Translations under genes and position numbers: made by a program
Shown here: positions 14,349 through 19,924 of the stretch, piece after piece
Layout of the letters: the number at the start of each line of letters is the position of its first letter
How positions within the stretch are numbered: the stretch's first letter is position 1
NCBI GenBank assembly: GCA_038253825.1
Contig: JBBSGT010000022.1
Coordinates: 1-19,924 of the forward strand
Length of the DNA: 19,924 nt
DNA from: JACDET01 sp038253825
Lineage (GTDB): Bacteria; Patescibacteriota; Microgenomatia; Levybacterales; UBA12049
Reading direction: 5' to 3'
Notes under the pieces: generated by a model
The model's database searches: none
Told to the model about the DNA's origin: nothing
The model's input: only the letters and a program-made list of their open reading frames with translations

Positions 14349-15536
14349 TTAATAGGTAACTGTGAACGTTGAACCGGTAAGTGCCGAAGTTGCTCCGTTA
14401 GTCATAGTAAATCGTTTTATTCCTGATGCTGCAGAAACACCTTGGAGTTGGGTTGTATTTCCAGCGGAATAAAGAAAATTTGTAAAGGTGATGGGTGTAT
14501 ACTTTGGTGCTTTCCCACCGCCATCTGATGCGATTTCAACAATTGCTTCACCACCTTGCGGAGCATACGTTGAAGCATAATTCATGGGCATATTTATTAC
14601 CCATCCTTGGTTCTTATCGGTCATTGTGGTTGCAAACTTTCCACTACCTTGATATGTAACACTCGCTGTTATTTGATCCCCTGCCTTTATTGGATCGTTG
14701 GCATAGATAAGCGCAGCAGGGAGTGCCTCTGTCCAGGGTTTATAGGTAGGAGAGGCTCCGGTACAGACAATATCAACTCCCAACTGAGCAAGATTAGTTT
14801 CTGAATCAGGATTATCGCCCATGCCTACCCATGGAGACAAAGTTCCTTTAGGAGAGCATTGTGTCGTAACTGCGTTCCATGTTGCTTTGACGGTGTCGTT
14901 TGCCACAGGCGTTGCATCATTATATGTGTAGCCTGCATAATTGCCACCTTTTTCAGGTGCAGGCGAGACTGTTTTCCCAGCGCTTGTAGAGCTCACGGGA
15001 GCTGGTGAGGTAGCGATTGCTGGGACGAGAGAGGGAACTGGTGAATTTGCAGTACCGACAATCAATGGACAGGGTGTTGTGGTTACATTTTGTGTATCAA
15101 TAGGATTTATTGAGGGATTGGGCAGAGGATTTCCTACCGGAGCTGGTGTCGCTGGAATACCACTTTGACCAAAACCAAGCAATTGCAATAAGATGTTAAG
15201 CAATTGGGACAATAATTGGAAAAATCCTCCCCTACCATTTCCAGAAGCATGAGAAAAATTTCTGACACTCTGAGTCGCCTCGTTCCCATGTGTGCAAGGC
15301 GCTGGTGAGACTGTAGTAGTTCCGTTGGTGGTACCATTACCCAAAAATGACGTAGGTGATGGACTTGTTGTTATACAGGAGTTGGACCCCCCACAGTAAT
15401 AGGTGGGTGTGATAATTTGTGGTAAGTGAAAATTACTGCGAGCAGCAAAAACTTTATCAATTTTAAGAAATGAAAGTGAAGATAAGGTAAAAAAAGCTAA
15501 GAAAGCTAGAGAAAGGTACTGACGTTTTTTTAACAT
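14349..15536 (-). CDS. Secreted protein with a C-terminal glutamic peptidase (G1, eqolisin) domain
   Basis: This 395-aa protein has a signal peptide (1 to about 31, cut near KVFA-A), a Thr/Pro/Ser-rich region (40-195) that contains a short Leu-rich segment (105-122), and a C-terminal domain (about 197-395) matching the G1/eqolisin fold: NYAGY (199-203; NWAGY in the family), SPWVGMGD (234-241), the catalytic-Gln motif LAQLGVDIVC with Q251, and the catalytic-Glu motif GGEAIVEIAS with E330 and E334 (AEWIVE in the family), then TPITFTNFLYS. Eqolisins are acid endopeptidases known mainly from fungi, with few bacterial and archaeal members. Both catalytic residues are kept, so it may be active outside the cell. 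No sorting motif is seen; the Leu-rich segment might hold it to the surface. Confidence 0.78.
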   Translation of the reverse strand: MLKKRQYLSLAFLAFFTLSSLSFLKIDKVFAARSNFHLPQIITPTYYCGGSNSCITTSPSPTSFLGNGTTNGTTTVSPAPCTHGNEATQSVRNFSHASGNGRGGFFQLLSQLLNILLQLLGFGQSGIPATPAPVGNPLPNPSINPIDTQNVTTTPCPLIVGTANSPVPSLVPAIATSPAPVSSTSAGKTVSPAPEKGGNYAGYTYNDATPVANDTVKATWNAVTTQCSPKGTLSPWVGMGDNPDSETNLAQLGVDIVCTGASPTYKPWTEALPAALIYANDPIKAGDQITASVTYQGSGKFATTMTDKNQGWVINMPMNYASTYAPQGGEAIVEIASDGGGKAPKYTPITFTNFLYSAGNTTQLQGVSAASGIKRFTMTNGATSALTGSTFTVTY

Positions 15537-15538
15537 AC

Positions 15539-15557
15539 TATATCTTTTTTAGATATA
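15539..15557 (-). promoter_or_regulatory. Inverted repeat upstream of the eqolisin gene
   Basis: TATATCT and AGATATA flank a T5 loop and lie 3-21 nt before ATG 15536. It could be an operator or a hairpin at the mRNA start. A clear -10 at the usual 6-8 nt is not visible here. Confidence 0.35.
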
Positions 15558-15633
15558 AATTCATTATGGAGAATTACGCTTTATATTACAATAAGTATAT
15601 TTTTCGAGGCTGTTTTGAGCATTTAAACTATTA

Positions 15634-15677
15634 CCAGAGAATCGGATATCATACTCTCTGGTGAAGGATTTTTCACC
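15634..15677 (+). promoter_or_regulatory. Overlapping hairpins in the divergent eqolisin/cohesin region
   Basis: CCAGAGA (15634-15640) pairs with TCTCTGG (15655-15661), and GGTGAA (15660-15665) pairs with TTCACC (15672-15677). The two stems share GG at 15660-15661, so they cannot both be complete. Located about 60-100 nt before the cohesin gene. Confidence 0.35.
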
Positions 15678-15736
15678 TTGTATTATGAAGATATGGGATT
15701 AAATTTGCCTCTTGCAAACCATTAAATAATTGTTCT

Positions 15737-16405
15737 ATGATGAGAAAGATACATATGCCAAGAAAGACCCTTGCCCTTATTTCTGGTTTAGTTCTTGTGA
15801 CGGTAATACTTTTTGTCGTTGCATTAAACGCGAGTGAAAAACAAAAAGCTCCCCAAACACCAACAGCTGTAACTCCCCAACCTACCGCGATTCCGGTTCA
15901 TTCTATCCTTACGATAAATCCTAATCCGTTGATCGCTATTCCGGGACAGCCAGCGCAGGCTGAGATAAACATTGATACATCAGACAATGATGTCACTGCA
16001 GTCCAATTGGAATTTGGATACGATCCAGCTATTATTAGTAACCTGAAAGTAACATCTGGTCCTATGTTTACCAATCCGGTAGTTCTGTTGAATAAGGACA
16101 ATGCGGCAACAGGACGATACACCTACGCAATTGGTATAACACCAAACAGTAAGGTCCTGAAAGGACAAGGTGTGGTTGCCAACGCTACCTTTACGGTAAG
16201 ACCAGGAACAATCGGCAAATCAACCCAACTTGGCTTACTCCCAACCTCGCTTGTAACAGCGCGGGGTGTTGCACAATCTGTGTTGAAAGAATCCATGGGT
16301 ACAGTTGTGAATGTGAGTGCTGTACAACCAACACAACAACCACTTGATCGAACCTCGACCAACACCTCAGGTAAGCCTCCCGTTCCACCAAAAGGCGGTT
16401 TCTAA
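15737..16405 (+). CDS. Membrane-anchored cohesin-domain protein
   Basis: This 222-aa protein has an N-terminal membrane helix (about residues 10-32), a Pro/Thr-rich linker (36-54), a cohesin-like beta domain (about 55-195) and a Pro/Thr-rich tail (195-222). The domain has ILTINPNPLIAIPGQPAQAEINI, DNDVTAVQLEFGYDPAIISNLKV and GQGVVANATFTVRPG, the usual cohesin strands. Cohesins bind dockerin modules or other surface proteins. No dockerin is visible in the neighbours. AATAAT (15725-15730) ends 6 nt before ATG 15737. Its divergence from the secreted peptidase gene suggests a shared role at the cell surface. ATG 15740 is an equally possible start. Confidence 0.82.
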   Translation: MMRKIHMPRKTLALISGLVLVTVILFVVALNASEKQKAPQTPTAVTPQPTAIPVHSILTINPNPLIAIPGQPAQAEINIDTSDNDVTAVQLEFGYDPAIISNLKVTSGPMFTNPVVLLNKDNAATGRYTYAIGITPNSKVLKGQGVVANATFTVRPGTIGKSTQLGLLPTSLVTARGVAQSVLKESMGTVVNVSAVQPTQQPLDRTSTNTSGKPPVPPKGGF

Positions 16406-16510
16406 ACCTCAATAAATATAATTACAGATACTCAAGAGATAAACTATAATGCAAGGGTTGAGCAACTTTTGGGGGACGTATTACATTTCTTATTAATAGT
16501 AATCAATATT

Positions 16511-16519
16511 TGTTACAAT
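16511..16519 (+). promoter_or_regulatory. Extended -10 promoter of the NagB-fold gene
   Basis: TGTTACAAT (TGn plus TACAAT 16514-16519) ends 7 nt before ATG 16527. Confidence 0.5.
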
Positions 16520-16526
16520 TCGCATT

Positions 16527-17261
16527 ATGAAAAAAAGAACTGTTCAGTCACTAGCAGAGTCAGTTGGTAATATCTGGAAAGGGTTACAAGCAAAATATAC
16601 ACGAGAAGGTAAGTTTAATGTGGCAGCTCCTTTATCAAGTACCCCAATACCCATTTATCATTGGATTATTGAGAATGCGACTCAATTTGAAAATTGGGAA
16701 AAAGTTAATTTTGTTCTAATGGACGAGATGCTCCAAGGAGATAACAAACCCTTTAAATACATTCCAGTAGACGATTCAGCAAGCTATGAAGGATTTGCAA
16801 AAAGGAACCTATTAGAACCTTTATATGCAAAGGTTTCTATAAAAATGAATATCATCAAACCAGATCTTTCCTTGATTGACGATTTTGATACACCAATTGA
16901 CCTACTGATATTAGCATTAGGGATAAAAGGTAATTATGCAAACGTTATGCCATATACTCCTGAGGAAACCCGCTGGCACATATCACATTTAATACCAGAA
17001 TTTCGACTCTCCCATACTCAAAAAGGAAGTCATTCTTTTGAAGGAGCTTATTTTAGAGATTATGGTATGTCTCTGGGACATAAACAAGTATTGGAAGCGA
17101 AGAATGTTATTGTCGTTATTAGCGGAGAGAAAAAGAGGGCACTGACACAGCAACTTTTGTCATATACGACTTTTCATACTGAATTTCCATTATCAATTAT
17201 CTATCACCCGAAGGTTACGAATAGAGTCAATGTATTTATCACAAAAGAGGTTTTGGAATAG
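16527..17261 (+). CDS. NagB/6-phosphogluconolactonase-fold protein with altered active site
   Basis: This 244-aa protein has the fold of glucosamine-6-phosphate isomerase and 6-phosphogluconolactonase: NFVLMDEMLQGD (D66-E67, matching the DE motif), PIDLLILALGIKGNYANVMP (123-142), MSLGHKQVLEAKNVIVVISGEKKRA (181-205) and FPLSIIYHPKVTNRV (220-234). In active members the 123-142 segment reads GxGxDGHxA, where Asp and His act in catalysis. Here it is LGIKGNYA, with K134 and N136 in place of Asp and His. The phosphate-binding GGxTP is SSTP (37-40). So either the reaction differs or the protein has become a binding protein or regulator. The reading frame is intact and it has its own promoter. Confidence 0.75.
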   Translation: MKKRTVQSLAESVGNIWKGLQAKYTREGKFNVAAPLSSTPIPIYHWIIENATQFENWEKVNFVLMDEMLQGDNKPFKYIPVDDSASYEGFAKRNLLEPLYAKVSIKMNIIKPDLSLIDDFDTPIDLLILALGIKGNYANVMPYTPEETRWHISHLIPEFRLSHTQKGSHSFEGAYFRDYGMSLGHKQVLEAKNVIVVISGEKKRALTQQLLSYTTFHTEFPLSIIYHPKVTNRVNVFITKEVLE

Positions 17262-17342
17262 AAGTTCTAATTCGTACGGGGATATACAAAATTCGTGCCT
17301 AAGGAAAAGTCTAATTTTGAGGCGAGTGAATATATGCATAAA

Positions 17343-17765
17343 TTAACTAAGGAACTTCGTCATTTGGACGAAATCAACATGGGCGTAATGGTTTGGGAGA
17401 TCTGCTGTGATTTTATAGCCTAATGGCTCATAAAACGCTATTAAGTTCCATGTTTTCCCAGTTTCGAGATATATTTTATGAGCATTATTTTCTTTTGCTA
17501 GCTCTTCACCTTTTTGAATAAGCATTTTTCCTATACCCTTTCGTCGGTATAATTTCGTAACGATAATATTCTCAATATGCGCTACACCCACAACAATGCC
17601 CATAACTAGACTTCCAACAACGTTATTATCATCACTGATAGTGATTTTGAACTGCTTTTTTGTCCAATCAAATGTTCGACCGTAATGTTCTTTATCCAAG
17701 ACCGACCATTCTTTCTCTTCAAACTTTGACCAATTTGTAGCTTCTGTAGATATATTAATTTTCAT
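17343..17765 (-). CDS. GNAT-family N-acetyltransferase
   Basis: This 140-aa protein is a compact GNAT acetyltransferase that would move an acetyl group from acetyl-CoA to an amine. Motif A is LYRRKGIGKMLIQKG (pyrophosphate loop R-x-x-G-x-G at residues 74-79), preceded by HIENIIVTK and followed by HKIYLETG.TWNLIAFYEPLGYK (motif B). The substrate is not predictable. The frame is open to a TTG at 17774, but ATG 17765 is preferred, leaving a 9-nt gap after the upstream gene on the same strand. The two probably form one transcript, driven by the promoter before 18338. Confidence 0.87.
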   Translation of the reverse strand: MKINISTEATNWSKFEEKEWSVLDKEHYGRTFDWTKKQFKITISDDNNVVGSLVMGIVVGVAHIENIIVTKLYRRKGIGKMLIQKGEELAKENNAHKIYLETGKTWNLIAFYEPLGYKITADLPNHYAHVDFVQMTKFLS

Positions 17766-17774
17766 ACGACACAA

Positions 17775-18338
17775 CTATATAAGGGTGAATGCTACTGCAG
17801 AAGACATTGCTGAGTAAGAGCCAATGATAAGTGCTTTTATTAATGTCGGGTTCCAGCCAGGGAAACTATTAAAAAGTATAAGACCAAGCAACTGGACACA
17901 AAGTGAAATAATGTACAGAAAGGCTAACTTCTGGGTGATATAAAAAACTGGATGCTTGTGCCTCTCTTTTGCAATAACATCCTTATCGTTCTTATAAATG
18001 AGAACACTCACTAATAAGAGGACAAAGATAAGAATGCCAAATGTATTGAGCCACGGAAGAGTCTTTGCGAGATTAACACTCCCACCAAGCGCTTGGCCAA
18101 GTCCCACACCCAAGAAGGCACCCGCTGCCCCTCTGGCTACTTCAAGCAAATGACTTCTCTTAATCGATACACCACCAACTTGAACGAGAGATTTCTCAAT
18201 CTTTATTTCTTCACTTTCGATCAGCTCAAGTTCTCGTTGCTCTTTCTCCACAATCTTTTCCAAGTGTTCTTCAAGTTTTTCTACCTTTTCGATTGCCTGA
18301 TCTAAAACATCAAGCCTTTTTGCTATTGGTTCTGACAT
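17775..18338 (-). CDS. Membrane protein with N-terminal coiled coil (DUF2391-like possible)
   Basis: This 187-aa protein starts with a long charged coiled coil (about residues 8-50, with LDVLDQAIEKVEKLEEHLEKI), then has a Gly/Ala-rich segment (69-88, GAAGAFLGVGLGQALGG) and membrane helices at about 98-115, 132-157 and 165-187. The Gly-rich segment and the helix order recall the DUF2391 membrane proteins, but this is by eye and uncertain. TAAAAT (18350-18345) ends 6 nt before the ATG. It is the first gene of a pair with the GNAT gene, and divergent from the FAD oxidase gene with 76 nt between the starts. Confidence 0.72.
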   Translation of the reverse strand: MSEPIAKRLDVLDQAIEKVEKLEEHLEKIVEKEQRELELIESEEIKIEKSLVQVGGVSIKRSHLLEVARGAAGAFLGVGLGQALGGSVNLAKTLPWLNTFGILIFVLLLVSVLIYKNDKDVIAKERHKHPVFYITQKLAFLYIISLCVQLLGLILFNSFPGWNPTLIKALIIGSYSAMSSAVAFTLI

Positions 18339-18344
18339 AGGGTA

Positions 18345-18350
18345 ATTTTA
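18345..18350 (-). promoter_or_regulatory. -10 box of the coiled-coil membrane protein gene
   Basis: TAAAAT on the minus strand ends 6 nt before ATG 18338. Confidence 0.5.
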
Positions 18351-18399
18351 TGTTATAAAATATACAGCTCTATTGCAAGAGCCCACACAACTAAATACA

Positions 18400-18408
18400 T
18401 GCTATACT
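18400..18408 (+). promoter_or_regulatory. Extended -10 promoter of the FAD oxidase gene
   Basis: TGCTATACT (TATACT at 18403-18408) ends 6 nt before ATG 18415. It is identical to the nonamer at 3878-3886. It also selects ATG 18415 over an in-frame TTG at 18373. Confidence 0.6.
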
Positions 18409-18414
18409 TCGCTT

Positions 18415-19824
18415 ATGAATTTATTGGATGAGCACAATAAAAAAGTTGACATAATTGTATCACAGCTAAAGTCTTATCATAAATCAAAGGAAAATAAAAA
18501 AATCCGCTTTACCCATGGAAGTACAAATTCGACAAGAGTCCAAGACAAATCGAATTTCCACCTTATTGATATAAGCTCTCTTAACCAAGTAATAAAGATA
18601 GATAACGTTAAAAATATTGCCATGGTTGAACCTAATCTGCCAATGGACAAATTAGTTACTCTCTGTCTTCAGAAGGGATTGCTTCCAAAGGTCGTCATGG
18701 AATTTCCAGGTATCACCTGCGGTGGAGGCATAAACGGAGCTGCGCTTGAAGCTTCTTCATTTAAATTCGGTCAATTTAATGATACTTGTGTGGAATATGA
18801 AGTTGTTCTTGGTAGTGGAGAAGTCAGGACTGTCAATAGAAAAAAACAAGCTGATCTCTTTTATGGTATATCAGGTTCATACGGAAGTATCGCTCTCTTA
18901 ACCCTAATTACTCTGGAGCTTATTCCTGCCAGGCCATATGTAAAAGTTTCATTTACTCCTGCGAAAACAGATTCTCTTATCGATAGTATTTCATCACATT
19001 GTAGAAAAGATTATGATTTTATCGAAGCAATAGTATTTGATAGAGAAAAATCACTCCTTATAACAGGAAAACTTTCTGAAAAAAGAGAATTGCCGTTACA
19101 AACATTTTCTAAGGCTCACGATGAATGGTTTTATCTTTATGCTAAGAAGCAGCTCGAAAAAGAAACGCAGACAAGTATTTTAGTTCCTATACAAGATTAT
19201 TTATTTCGGTATAACAGAGGCGCATTTTGGACGGGAAAAGATGCATTTGAAATGTTTCATATGCCCTTTAACAGGCTGACACGATGGCTATTAAATCCTT
19301 TTATGAACACTCGCACTATGTACAAAGGTCTCCATAATACCAATCTGGCTCAAAACTTTTTTATCCAAGATTTTTATATACCTTTTTCTCAGGCAAATAA
19401 ATTTTTGAATTTAAGTATGGATAAATTGGGTATTTTTCCACTATGGCTTTGTCCTCTCCAATCAACGCAGACTGCACAAAAATTGTCTCCCCATTACATG
19501 AAAGAAAATCTGTTATTGGATATTGGCATTTGGGGAAGTGTTAATGATTTAAAGAGCGGAATTAAAAAAATAAATAGAGAGTTTGAAGAATATATAAAAC
19601 AAGTTGGTGGAAGAAAAATGTTCTACGCAAACTCATATTACCCGGAAGAAGAATTTTGGAGAATTTATGATAAAAAATGGTACACAAATTTGAGAAAAAA
19701 GTATAAGGCGGAGAAAATCTTTCCAAATATTTGGCAGAAAGTACATACTTATAAAGAATATAAGATACAAAAATGGAAAATATTAAAAACCCTGAATTCT
19801 AGGTGGAAGTGCATCACTCTGTAG
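18415..19824 (+). CDS. FAD-linked oxidase/reductase, DHCR24-like, C-terminus altered by an IS element
   Basis: The frame encodes 469 residues. The first part is a PCMH-type FAD-binding domain (about residues 25-180): MVEPNLPMDKLVTLCLQKGLLP, PGITCGGGINGAALEASSFKFGQFND and YEVVLGSGEVRTVNRK. The second part (about 185-455) matches FAD oxidoreductases of the delta-24-sterol-reductase/alditol-oxidase group, ending with the diagnostic EEEFWRIYDKKWYTNLRKKYKAEKIFPNIW (split here by position: about 418-447). The substrate is unknown; no sterol pathway is seen. The last residues (about 459-469, around NSRWKCITL) come from the adjoining IS30-type element rather than the native gene. About ten to thirty native residues are probably lost. 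Since the core is complete, the protein may still fold. Confidence 0.8.
   Translation: MNLLDEHNKKVDIIVSQLKSYHKSKENKKIRFTHGSTNSTRVQDKSNFHLIDISSLNQVIKIDNVKNIAMVEPNLPMDKLVTLCLQKGLLPKVVMEFPGITCGGGINGAALEASSFKFGQFNDTCVEYEVVLGSGEVRTVNRKKQADLFYGISGSYGSIALLTLITLELIPARPYVKVSFTPAKTDSLIDSISSHCRKDYDFIEAIVFDREKSLLITGKLSEKRELPLQTFSKAHDEWFYLYAKKQLEKETQTSILVPIQDYLFRYNRGAFWTGKDAFEMFHMPFNRLTRWLLNPFMNTRTMYKGLHNTNLAQNFFIQDFYIPFSQANKFLNLSMDKLGIFPLWLCPLQSTQTAQKLSPHYMKENLLLDIGIWGSVNDLKSGIKKINREFEEYIKQVGGRKMFYANSYYPEEEFWRIYDKKWYTNLRKKYKAEKIFPNIWQKVHTYKEYKIQKWKILKTLNSRWKCITL
19790..19813. repeat. Probable terminal end of an IS30-type element
   Basis: Sequence reading GAATTCTAGGTGGAAGTGCA lies between the FAD oxidase body and the transposase stop codon at 19816-19814. 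IS30-family elements often end in inverted repeats of this type (GAATTCTA... with a GAAGTGCA or TGCACTTC block). The exact boundary cannot be set without the other end or an empty site. Confidence 0.45.
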
Positions 19825-19924
19825 TGGTAACGTGAAGTTTTGCCATCATCTCATAAGGGGTAAGGTATTGCAAGCATTTTCTGGGAGTGGAGTTTAGCTT
19901 GTATTCTAAGGCAGCAATATACTC
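19814..19924 (-). CDS. IS30-family transposase, C-terminus (partial, runs off right edge)
   Basis: The minus strand reads 36 residues from the window edge to TGA 19816-19814. KLNSTPRKCLQYLTPYEMM matches the C-terminal NxRPRKxLGYxTPxE motif of IS30-family transposases, a DDE enzyme with this tail after the catalytic Glu. The catalytic part lies to the right of the window. The element points toward, and ends within, the FAD oxidase frame, which overlaps it by 11 nt. Confidence 0.8.
   Translation of the reverse strand, partial: EYIAALEYKLNSTPRKCLQYLTPYEMMAKLHVTTTE

Noticed and set aside
14941..15168. 75-aa plus-strand frame within the eqolisin gene
   Set aside because: Low-complexity shadow of the Thr/Pro-rich coding region.
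18373..18414. TTG start extending the FAD oxidase
   Set aside because: The stretch contains the extended -10 and ATG 18415 lies 6 nt after it.
180..19924. CRISPR arrays, tRNA or rRNA genes
   Set aside because: No regularly spaced direct repeats, cloverleaf with a CCA end, or rRNA-like conserved segment seen on either strand.

Overview
The window looks like a piece of a small-genome bacterium of the candidate phyla radiation (Patescibacteria, perhaps a Microgenomates-type lineage). This is inferred, not proven. The signs are AT-rich sequence, dense short genes, many membrane-anchored proteins of unknown role, TGA used as an ordinary stop, and an unusual start-site layout. At least 12 genes have a -10-like hexamer ending only 6-8 nt before the ATG, so their mRNAs should be leaderless. 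Only a few genes, including two small ones, carry a clear Shine-Dalgarno sequence.

Layout. 1-98: C-terminal end of a transposase, IS66-like. 196-1677: a 52-aa acidic protein (-); an operon of a stand-alone LigD-type 3'-phosphoesterase and a YjbQ-family protein (+); and a 57-aa protein (-) behind a strong Shine-Dalgarno and a perfect 18-bp palindrome. 1678-2140 holds no recognisable gene. 2141-3577 (-) encodes a 478-aa protein with about four XRE-like helix-turn-helix units. 3895-4808 (+) is a 53-aa membrane protein overlapping a prohibitin/SPFH gene by ATGA.

Defence region, 4866-10380. A decayed 3'-5' exonuclease gene (-) is followed by a TIR-domain protein (+) and a 57-aa coiled-coil protein that starts inside its stop codon. 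Convergent to these is a type I restriction operon of hsdR followed by a fused hsdM-hsdS carrying a single target-recognition domain.

Centre, 10502-12394: a zinc-ribbon RDD membrane protein, an aldose-1-epimerase-like protein, a 61-aa membrane protein and a DUF378 membrane protein. Terminator-like hairpins separate this part from the next block.

Envelope cluster, 12535-16405: a membrane-anchored FKBP prolyl isomerase, an M50-like membrane metallopeptidase, a membrane-anchored PsbP-like protein, and a secreted protein with a glutamic-peptidase (G1, eqolisin) domain, all on the minus strand. A membrane-anchored cohesin-domain protein is divergent from them. Together they suggest a module for folding, processing and display of surface proteins.

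16527-19924: a NagB/6-phosphogluconolactonase-fold protein that lacks the usual catalytic Asp and His, a GNAT acetyltransferase with a coiled-coil membrane protein (-), and an FAD-linked oxidase (+) whose 3' end runs into an IS30-type element. The C-terminus of that element's transposase fills the right edge.
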